This document shows positions 58,648 to 64,000 of a stretch of 64,000 nt of DNA, piece after piece; within the stretch, counting starts at the first letter, position 1; every line of letters begins with the position of its first letter. The notes beneath the pieces are model-generated. The model searched no databases and was not told the origin of the DNA. It saw only the letters and a list, made by a program, of their open reading frames with translations. The stretch covers positions 24,457 to 88,456 of the forward strand of contig DATFBM010000005.1 in NCBI GenBank assembly GCA_035253825.1, in the 5' to 3' direction. The DNA is from JACCTH01 sp035253825. Its GTDB lineage: Bacteria > Actinomycetota > Acidimicrobiia > Spongiisociales > ZC4RG35. Position numbers and translations under genes: made by a program.

Positions 58648-59409
58648 CTAGAGAGGACCGGAAATGCCGCCGTCCTTGCGCACTCGCCAGAAATGGACGG
58701 CCATGAAGATCACGATGACGAACGGGAAGAAAAGCACATGGAGAACGTAAAACCGAAGCAGGGTGGAAGCAGAGACCTCGACCCCGGCCAACAGCAGGAA
58801 CTTCACCTGGTCCCCCATCACCGGCACAAACCCCGCCATGTTTGTACCCACGGTGACTGCCCACAGCGCAAGCTGATCCCAGGGCAACAGGTAACCCGAG
58901 AAGGAGAGGAGCAGCGTCAGCAAGAGAAGGATCACGCCGACCACCCAGTTGAATTCCCGCGGCGGCTTGTAGGCGCCGTGATAGAAGACGCGGCTCATGT
59001 GGAGGAACACCGTTAACACCATGAAGTGCGCACCCCAGCGGTGCATGTTTCGGGTTAGCGACCCGAAGGCCACCGAGGTGGATAGGGCCGCGGTGTCGGA
59101 GTAGGCCAGCTCACCGGTGGGCGTGTAATAGAACATGAGGAAGATCCCGGTGATGGTGAGAAGGATGAAGAGGAAGAAGGAGAGGCCACCTAGACAGAGG
59201 GTGTAGGAGAGGCGAACACCGTGTCGTTTCACCTTCACCGGGTGGAGGTGATAGAGGACATTGTTCATCACTACGTAGGAGCGGTTGCGAGGGCTGTCGC
59301 TGTACCCCTTCTTGAAGGGCGAGCCGGGACGGAGGATCGACTCGGCCAGCTGCGAACTCCGCAGCCTTTCGTTCATCTCTCTCGCTCGTGTCTTCAGTTT
59401 CTCGAGCAC
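58648..59409 (-). CDS. Cytochrome b N-terminal part (b6 type)
   Basis: This 253-residue membrane protein is the haem-binding half of a split cytochrome b. Haem-ligand histidines are in NMHRWGAHFMV (first pair) and LHVLFFPFVIVIFMAVHFWR (second pair). The helix LLLTLLLSFSGYLLPWDQLALWAV carries the GYLLPW signature. A basic 60-residue N-terminal stretch precedes the first helix. Splitting into b6 and subunit IV is as in b6f and Firmicutes-type bc complexes, not the fused QcrB of most actinobacteria. Confidence 0.93.
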   Translation of the reverse strand: MLEKLKTRAREMNERLRSSQLAESILRPGSPFKKGYSDSPRNRSYVVMNNVLYHLHPVKVKRHGVRLSYTLCLGGLSFFLFILLTITGIFLMFYYTPTGELAYSDTAALSTSVAFGSLTRNMHRWGAHFMVLTVFLHMSRVFYHGAYKPPREFNWVVGVILLLLTLLLSFSGYLLPWDQLALWAVTVGTNMAGFVPVMGDQVKFLLLAGVEVSASTLLRFYVLHVLFFPFVIVIFMAVHFWRVRKDGGISGPL

Positions 59410-59420
59410 TCCAGAGCCTC

Positions 59421-59870
59421 CTACCAGCGCATCCCGTACGTGTAACCGTTTTTGAAATCGCGTTGACCGGTGTCGACTTCCCAGGGAGTCCGGTTCATCC
59501 CCAGCTTTTCCGCCTGCTCGGCCAGCGAGCCCTCAAACTTACCCAGCGAGATGACGTTGGTTGGGCAGCGGTCGACGCAAAGGGCACAACGAGTGCACTC
59601 GTCTTCGTCGATTATGAAGAAGCCGTAGTTGGTGGGGTCGTCGGCGGGATGATCGACATTGACCGCTTCGTCGATGGCGTCCAGTGACAGATAGAAGATG
59701 CATTTCCAAGGACAGATGTCCACGCAACCCTCACAGAGGATGCATTCGGCCTGGTCGATGTGAATGAATTGCTTGGGACGAAGCTTGTCCTTGAAGTAGG
59801 ACTCGTCGACCAGCGCCAGTTGGTAGTCGTCTCTGATCGGAGGGGTCTCATCGACCACGCCTTTGGGCAT
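59421..59870 (-). CDS. 2[4Fe-4S] ferredoxin-like protein
   Basis: This 149-residue protein has two complete cluster motifs: CILCEGCVDICPWKC and CTRCALCVDRCPTNV, spaced by an insert of about 35 residues. There is no membrane helix or signal peptide, so it is cytoplasmic. It overlaps the upstream membrane protein by one base and lies 11 bases before the cytochrome b6 gene, so it is made with the quinol-cytochrome c complex. It may link a soluble low-potential donor to the membrane, possibly to the NuoEFG-less complex I. Confidence 0.9.
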   Translation of the reverse strand: MPKGVVDETPPIRDDYQLALVDESYFKDKLRPKQFIHIDQAECILCEGCVDICPWKCIFYLSLDAIDEAVNVDHPADDPTNYGFFIIDEDECTRCALCVDRCPTNVISLGKFEGSLAEQAEKLGMNRTPWEVDTGQRDFKNGYTYGMRW

Positions 59871-60499
59871 CAGTCCCCACTCCTTATCAGTGGTCGCCCA
59901 TAGGGCGAGATTTGGGTGACTTTCTCCGGCACCTTGCGCGGCTTCCCGAAGTCCTGGATTTTGTAGGCAAACACTGCTGCCGCTCCCAGCATCACCACGT
60001 GATAGCCCATCGAGATGATGTCCTTCAAAGCGGCGAGGCTGATGTCGACCTGGTTACCGAGCACAAGCCAGGAGGGAATGCTGACGAATATCCGTTGTGG
60101 CGACCAGTCGAGATCGGTCTGGCTGAGGTTGAGCCACTCGGACGGAACAATTCCAAAAATAAGGACCAATTCGATCCAGGCGAGAAAGGCCAGGAAGCTC
60201 GCCAAAGCCCAGGTCATCTTCCTGCCCACCACAAACGCGAGGGCAGCACCCAGCAGCAACATCTGCGAAGCAGCAAAAGCGGCTATGTATCCGAGAGCTT
60301 TCCAGTACCAGCCGCGGGGCACCCAATTGAAGTAGTCGACGACTACTGGTGTCTCGATTCCGTTGACCAAAGTGGTGCGGGCAAAGCTCGAATAATGAAT
60401 CCACCAGACGGCGAGGACCAGGAGAACTGCTCCCCCAAACAGCAGAGCCCATCCAAGCCTTTTTCGTTGACTCTGAGTGAGTTCTGCTAACCGATACAT
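59870..60499 (-). CDS. Four-helix membrane protein, first gene of the bc-type operon
   Basis: This is a membrane protein of about 209 residues with four or five helices, for example LGWALLFGGAVLLVLAVWWI, ALGYIAAFAASQMLLLGAAL and TWALASFLAFLAWIELVLIF. The loop between helices 1 and 2 (VVVDYFNWVPRGWYW) probably faces outward. I do not recognise the family. ATG 60499 is taken as start; GTG 60517 would add six residues. It shares a 103-base divergent promoter region with the CcoN-like gene. Confidence 0.78.
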   Translation of the reverse strand: MYRLAELTQSQRKRLGWALLFGGAVLLVLAVWWIHYSSFARTTLVNGIETPVVVDYFNWVPRGWYWKALGYIAAFAASQMLLLGAALAFVVGRKMTWALASFLAFLAWIELVLIFGIVPSEWLNLSQTDLDWSPQRIFVSIPSWLVLGNQVDISLAALKDIISMGYHVVMLGAAAVFAYKIQDFGKPRKVPEKVTQISPYGRPLIRSGD

Positions 60500-60602
60500 G
60501 TACCAATTTTTTACCACACCGCAGGTTTAGGAACGAACCAGGGAGAGGCAGGGAGATGGAGGTGCTGCTCTATGCTCCCGGCGCATCCAATAGAACGACT
60601 CC

Positions 60603-62036
60603 ATGACCACCACCGCTGGAGAGACCAAGACCACAAACAACGGCGCTGAGGCCGAAGCCCGTTCCGAGATTTTCTTTGCCCCGGACACGGCCGCCTCCCG
60701 GTACCTCTTTGCGGCCACCGCTTTCCTCGCCCTGGGAGCCCTCCTTTGGTTGGCCGCCCTCGCCTCGATGAGGTTCCCGGGGCTGCTTCCTCTGAGCTTT
60801 GGTCACCTCCGGCCGATGGCCCTGATCGTTCTTTTCTTGGGTTGGCTGGTGTTGGGGCTGGCGGCCGCGATTTTCTATCTCCTTCCCCGGCTGACGGCAG
60901 TTCCCCTTCAGCTTGAGAAGCAGCTGAACCTGGCCTTGCCTTTGGCCGTGACCATCGTCTTGGTAGCGGTGGCGGTTATCGGGCTGGGATTCGGCGACGG
61001 TGGCGAGCCCTTTTCCTTGCCTTGGTGGGGGGACCTTCCGGTGCTGGCGTTGACGGCCCTCCCCTTGGGCCCCACGCTCCTCACCATCCGCGCCCGTCGC
61101 GAGGAGGTGGTCTATCCATCGTTGTGGTTTGCCATCGCCGCGGTCTTGTGGCTTCCGGCCCTCTACCTCATTGGAAACCTTCCTCAGGTTTCCTCGCTGG
61201 CTAACGCCCTGGGCGATCTTGTTTTCACCGCCGGGTTCCTCAACGTCTGGGGAGTCGGACTGGCGATCGGAGCCGCTTATTACGTGGTGCCAAAAGCATC
61301 CGGTCAACCCTTGGCCAGTCGCCAGCTCGCCAAGGTGGGCTATTGGTCGCTGCTCTTCGGCGCCATCTGGATGGGCCCGGCGCAACTGGTAGCCGGGCCG
61401 CAACCGGAATGGCTGCAGGCCATCGCCGCGGTCCTGGGTCTGGCCCTTCCTTTGTCCGCCGTGGCCAACGCCACCAACCTGGCTCTGACGGTCAAGGACC
61501 GGTGGCCGGCCGGTGATCCGATCGTCTTGGCGGCGGTGACGGGTGCAGGGGTGGTCGCACTCGCCTCGTTGGCGACAGGATTGGCGAGCTTTCGATCGTC
61601 GGCAGTGCTAGTTGGCTTCACGCTTTTCTGGGAAGGCACCTATGTGCTCTTCTTGACTGGCGTCGCCCTGCTCTTCGCCGCGTTTGCCTGGCAGGCGATT
61701 CCCAACCTGGTCGGGCGGGCACTCGCCTCGACCGAGCGCGCTCTCAGAGTTGTTCGACTCGTGGCTATTTCGGGCATCTCGACCGGAATCCTCTTGGCCC
61801 TGTCCGGGATCATCAGCGGCGTGGCTTGGTCGGGGGCGGGATTCACCGGAGCCTTCGAGAATGTGGGGGCGGGATGGCTCGAGAGCGCGGGACTCCCCGG
61901 AATCTTCACCGGAATTGCGGTTCTCGGCGGCCTCTTCCTGAGCTGGGGCCTGCTGGGCCTGGCCGTCTCGATCTATCGCTCCCTCACCTCGGGTCGTGCC
62001 ACGGTGCAGGAAGTGCTGGTGATCAGAAAATTGTGA
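60603..62036 (+). CDS. CcoN-like heme-copper oxidase homologue lacking metal-ligand histidines
   Basis: This 477-residue membrane protein has 12 or more helices laid out like subunit I of cbb3-type oxidases: FGHLRPMALIVLFLGWLVLG (helix 2), LGAAYYVVPK-like GAAYYVVPKASGQPLASRQLA and MGPAQLVAGPQPEWLQAI where oxidases have GxHHL. The whole protein contains one histidine, in FGHL, so it cannot form the six-histidine sites for two haems and CuB. It therefore cannot reduce oxygen by itself; a structural or quinone/haem-transfer role is more likely. It is coupled to a CcoO-like cytochrome by a GTGA overlap. Confidence 0.8.
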   Translation: MTTTAGETKTTNNGAEAEARSEIFFAPDTAASRYLFAATAFLALGALLWLAALASMRFPGLLPLSFGHLRPMALIVLFLGWLVLGLAAAIFYLLPRLTAVPLQLEKQLNLALPLAVTIVLVAVAVIGLGFGDGGEPFSLPWWGDLPVLALTALPLGPTLLTIRARREEVVYPSLWFAIAAVLWLPALYLIGNLPQVSSLANALGDLVFTAGFLNVWGVGLAIGAAYYVVPKASGQPLASRQLAKVGYWSLLFGAIWMGPAQLVAGPQPEWLQAIAAVLGLALPLSAVANATNLALTVKDRWPAGDPIVLAAVTGAGVVALASLATGLASFRSSAVLVGFTLFWEGTYVLFLTGVALLFAAFAWQAIPNLVGRALASTERALRVVRLVAISGISTGILLALSGIISGVAWSGAGFTGAFENVGAGWLESAGLPGIFTGIAVLGGLFLSWGLLGLAVSIYRSLTSGRATVQEVLVIRKL

Positions 62037-62779
62037 CCGACTTCTCGGCCGCCGCCGCCGCACTCGACGTCCCCGAAGCCCTGGTCCGGAGATCGGCCGA
62101 GGCGCGAGCCAAGGCCGACAATGTCAGCCTCGATGATTTGGTGGCGGCCTGGGCAGGCGGCGGTGCAGCCCCCACCGGCACTGCTCCTCCCCTTTCCGAA
62201 GAATCGGCACCCTCTCCAGAGCCCGAGGCGGCGCCAGCTGCCGCCCCGCCTCCCGCCCCGGCGCCGATCGCTCCGGTGCCCGCCTCACCTTCTCCTCCCA
62301 GTCCCTCGCCGGAGCCGGTGCGAAGCGGGAAACCCCCGGTGCTGGTGGGTGCCACCCAAAGCATCTCTGCCGTCATGGCGGGTGCGGTCGGGCTCCTCCT
62401 GCTTTCGATCCTGATTGGCTTTCTGGTGCCTTCGCTGACGCAACCGCAAAACGAAGTGAGGAGCTCCAACCACGCCTTCTCGTCTACGGCTCTCGAGGGT
62501 CGAGAGATCTATTTGGAGATGGGCTGTGCAAGCTGTCACACCCAGCTCGTCCGAGCGGTAGTGGCAGACGCCAGTTTGGGACCGGTGACCCTGGCCGACA
62601 CCAATCAAGTGGTCGGATATCGACGGCTGGGTCCGGACCTGGCTGGCATTGGGGATCGAATCGAATCGACCGAGTCAATCGTGAGACTTCTCAATGGCGA
62701 GGGCCGCCACCCAGTGGCTGCCGGATTATCGGACGAGGAGATTGCCAGCCTGCTCGCCTACCTTCGGGAGTCGAGATGA
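62033..62779 (+). CDS. CcoO-like membrane cytochrome c with novel N-terminal motif
   Basis: This 248-residue protein starts at GTG 62033. Residues 12-27 are PEALVRRSAEARAKAD, the helical motif shared with two neighbours, followed by a Pro/Ala-rich linker, one membrane helix (AVMAGAVGLLLLSILIGFLV) and a monohaem domain. EGREIYLEMGCASCHTQLVR closely resembles the CcoO haem site (GCxxCHxQMIR). Downstream YRRLGPDLAGIGDR also fits CcoO. Together with the CcoN-like gene this looks like a ccoNO-derived pair. It overlaps the next gene as ATGA. Confidence 0.85.
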   Translation: MTDFSAAAAALDVPEALVRRSAEARAKADNVSLDDLVAAWAGGGAAPTGTAPPLSEESAPSPEPEAAPAAAPPPAPAPIAPVPASPSPPSPSPEPVRSGKPPVLVGATQSISAVMAGAVGLLLLSILIGFLVPSLTQPQNEVRSSNHAFSSTALEGREIYLEMGCASCHTQLVRAVVADASLGPVTLADTNQVVGYRRLGPDLAGIGDRIESTESIVRLLNGEGRHPVAAGLSDEEIASLLAYLRESR

Positions 62780-63792
62780 GCGACCTCGCCGCCGCCGCTG
62801 CTGCGCTCGGGATCCCCGAGGCCTTGGTACAGCGCTCGGCCGAGGCAAGGGCAAAAGCGTCGGGGGCCTCGGTCGATGAAATTCTGGCCGCCTGGGCCGG
62901 AGGTGGGACCGCCCCGGCGCCGACCCCGAGCCCCCAGCCCGAAGTTTCTCCCCCCGAACCAGTGCCTTCCGCTTCTCCACCCGAACCAGAACCTTCTGTT
63001 TCTCCCCCCGAAGGGGGGAGTACCGGCGGAGCCGGGGAAGGGGGAACACCAGCTCCATCCATGCCAGTGGTGGCCGCCCCCGAGCCCAGCGAGGTCAACC
63101 CCAAAGAGGCGCTCCGCTATCCGGCGGTGGTCACGGTCCCGACGTCTGGCCTGGTCGAGCGCACCGTCGGTGCCATACCCCGCTGGCTCGCGGCCGCCTT
63201 CTTCATCCTCCCCCTCTTCGGATTGATCCAGCTCGCCTCGGCCACCAGCAACGACTGTGGGAGCGGGACCGAGTTGGCGGTCGACCGAGTCACGGGCACG
63301 GTCGAGAACTGCGACGGGTCGCCGTTTGAGGGCCGCGGGACACCGGGAGGAAGTGTCGACTTCGTCGGCCTCGGCGCCCAGATATTTGCCGGGGAGGTAG
63401 TCACCGCTGCCAACTGCGCCGGCTGTCATGGTCCTCAGGGCCAGGGCGGCGTCGGCCCGCCCCTGGGCGGAGTGCTCGGGACTTTCTCATCCTGCGTCGA
63501 CCACATCGACTGGGTGGCGAAAGGCTCGGCTGGCTTTCAGGCAGAAGGTGCCTCCACCTATGGCGACACCGGCAAGCCAATCAACGGTGGAATGCCCGGA
63601 TTCGCCGGTTCCCTCTCCGCCGAGCAGATTGCAGCCGTGGCTGCCTTCGAGCGGGTCCGCCTCGGCGCCGGAGATCCCGCCACGGTGCTAGCCGATTGCG
63701 GTCTCGTCGCCGCCGAAGCCCCTGCCGAAGGCGAGGTTCCCGCCGAAGAGGGCGGGGCCACGACCGCCCCGGCCACCACCGCCGCTCCCTAG
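62776..63792 (+). CDS. Membrane cytochrome c with novel N-terminal motif
   Basis: This 338-residue protein begins with the motif PEALVQRSAEARAKA (residues 13-27). A Pro/Glu/Ser-rich linker follows with tandem PPEP units, then one membrane helix (WLAAAFFILPLFGLIQLAS) and a haem domain with NCAGCHGPQGQGG. The distal methionine is probably in NGGMPGF. Extra cysteines (NDCGSG, ENCDGS, SSCVDH, ADCGLV) suggest disulfides. Part of the linker is encoded by the double-hairpin repeat at 62996-63038. The C-terminus is an Ala/Thr/Glu-rich tail. It closes the rightward three-gene unit. Confidence 0.87.
   Translation: MSDLAAAAAALGIPEALVQRSAEARAKASGASVDEILAAWAGGGTAPAPTPSPQPEVSPPEPVPSASPPEPEPSVSPPEGGSTGGAGEGGTPAPSMPVVAAPEPSEVNPKEALRYPAVVTVPTSGLVERTVGAIPRWLAAAFFILPLFGLIQLASATSNDCGSGTELAVDRVTGTVENCDGSPFEGRGTPGGSVDFVGLGAQIFAGEVVTAANCAGCHGPQGQGGVGPPLGGVLGTFSSCVDHIDWVAKGSAGFQAEGASTYGDTGKPINGGMPGFAGSLSAEQIAAVAAFERVRLGAGDPATVLADCGLVAAEAPAEGEVPAEEGGATTAPATTAAP
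62996..63038. repeat. Double-hairpin palindromic repeat, copy 2, inside a cytochrome c gene
   Basis: The reverse complement of this 43-base segment matches 29631-29674 apart from two substitutions and one indel. The hairpins are CTCCCCCC/GGGGGGAG and CCGGC/GCCGG. It lies in frame in the low-complexity linker of the cytochrome, encoding SPPEGGSTGGAG, so the insertion was tolerated by the protein. Confidence 0.7.
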
Positions 63793-63834
63793 GGGGCCAG
63801 AAACAGGCCTAAAGCGGGCTAGGAGGGGTGCCGA

Positions 63835-63990
63835 TATAAGCTGTTGACAGAGAGTGGATCGGGCTCCGCACCTGATACCCAGGGCACGTTCATTACCCAG
63901 GTGTCAGGTAGCCTCCCAGCCCGCCCCTAAACGAGCGGAGCATCCGTCACTCTCCTAGACGAAGCCCCCTTGCCCCGGGGGCTTCGTCGT
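63835..63990 (+). ncRNA. Structured RNA candidate with terminal hairpin (unknown class)
   Basis: No open reading frame follows the last cytochrome. A TATAAG (63835-63840) could be a -10 box for an RNA starting near 63846. From there a nested fold is visible: GAGAGTG (63850-63856) with CACTCTC (63948-63954), GCTCCGC (63863-63869) with GCGGAGC (63935-63941), and a 10-pair apical stem 63870-63879/63900-63909. A rival pairing CGGGCT (63860-63865) with AGCCCG (63918-63923) competes with the second stem. A perfect 12-pair hairpin (63958-63969/63977-63988) follows, without a T-run. It may be a small RNA or a riboswitch of the gene beyond the window. No match to a class I know. Confidence 0.55.
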
Positions 63991-64000
63991 ATCAGGGCTA

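Noticed and set aside
62941..63000. Tandem PPEP coding repeats as a CRISPR-like array
   Set aside because: They are imperfect in-frame linker repeats in a cytochrome gene, with no uniform repeat-spacer pattern and no cas genes nearby.
63958..63988. End of the window as a tRNA or tmRNA gene
   Set aside because: No cloverleaf, T-loop or CCA end can be drawn; the hairpin is a simple perfect stem.

Overview
The window looks like a chromosomal segment of a high-GC actinobacterium, most likely a deep lineage such as Acidimicrobiia. Supporting signs are a CBS-less GuaB3-type IMP dehydrogenase paralogue next to guaA, Rex, a mycothiol-type (RsrA-like) zinc anti-sigma factor, menaquinone-type respiration and frequent ATGA/GTGA stop-start overlaps. 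The assignment is inferred from gene content and was not tested by phylogeny. I saw no tRNA, rRNA, CRISPR array, transposase or phage gene, and no gene-free stretch longer than about 210 bases.

Layout. Positions 1-11.3 kb hold housekeeping genes: guaA (partial), guaB3, a CPBP protease, trpS, a membrane histidine kinase, an alpha-oxoamine synthase, a DEAD-box helicase, citramalate synthase, a Nudix hydrolase and a GNAT acetyltransferase. The citramalate synthase is preceded by what looks like an isoleucine leader-peptide attenuator. Positions 11.35-24.8 kb hold a first complex I cluster on the minus strand, nuoABCDHIJK-LMN, with no nuoE, nuoF or nuoG. It is split between nuoK and nuoL by a 3.2 kb cassette: a TMEM175-type channel, a small zinc protein, a membrane protein, an ECF sigma factor with its anti-sigma factor, and an ArsM-like methyltransferase with an in-frame TGA where the family has its catalytic cysteine. 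A hairpin right after the TGA makes this a selenoprotein candidate. Positions 24.8-31.9 kb hold a nucleotide phosphodiesterase, a cobalamin adenosyltransferase, two membrane proteins, mobA, moaA, a class III aminotransferase and a bactofilin-like membrane protein.

Positions 31.9-54.6 kb hold a second, complete 14-subunit complex I cluster, also on the minus strand. It is led by a geranylgeranyl (menaquinone-tail) reductase with the NADH sensor rex divergent beside it. It is interrupted by two insertions: DedA, a secreted subtilase with PKD domain and a lipoprotein; and a squalene-cyclase-like protein with an EamA transporter. A methyltransferase is translationally coupled between nuoF and nuoG.

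Positions 54.7-63.8 kb encode a divergent electron-transfer locus. Leftward: a membrane protein, a 2[4Fe-4S] ferredoxin, split cytochrome b (b6 and subunit IV type), Rieske protein, a two-haem cytochrome c with thrombospondin-3-like calcium repeats, and a small membrane protein. Rightward: a CcoN-like heme-copper oxidase homologue that has lost all metal-ligand histidines, a CcoO-like cytochrome c and a further cytochrome c. Three of these proteins share an unfamiliar N-terminal helical motif. The window ends in a structured non-coding RNA candidate with a strong terminal hairpin.

Together the genes describe a menaquinone-based respiratory chain with two kinds of complex I, a b6-type quinol:cytochrome c reductase and an unusual oxidase-like module. 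Several families of short palindromic repeats are scattered between, and sometimes inside, these genes.
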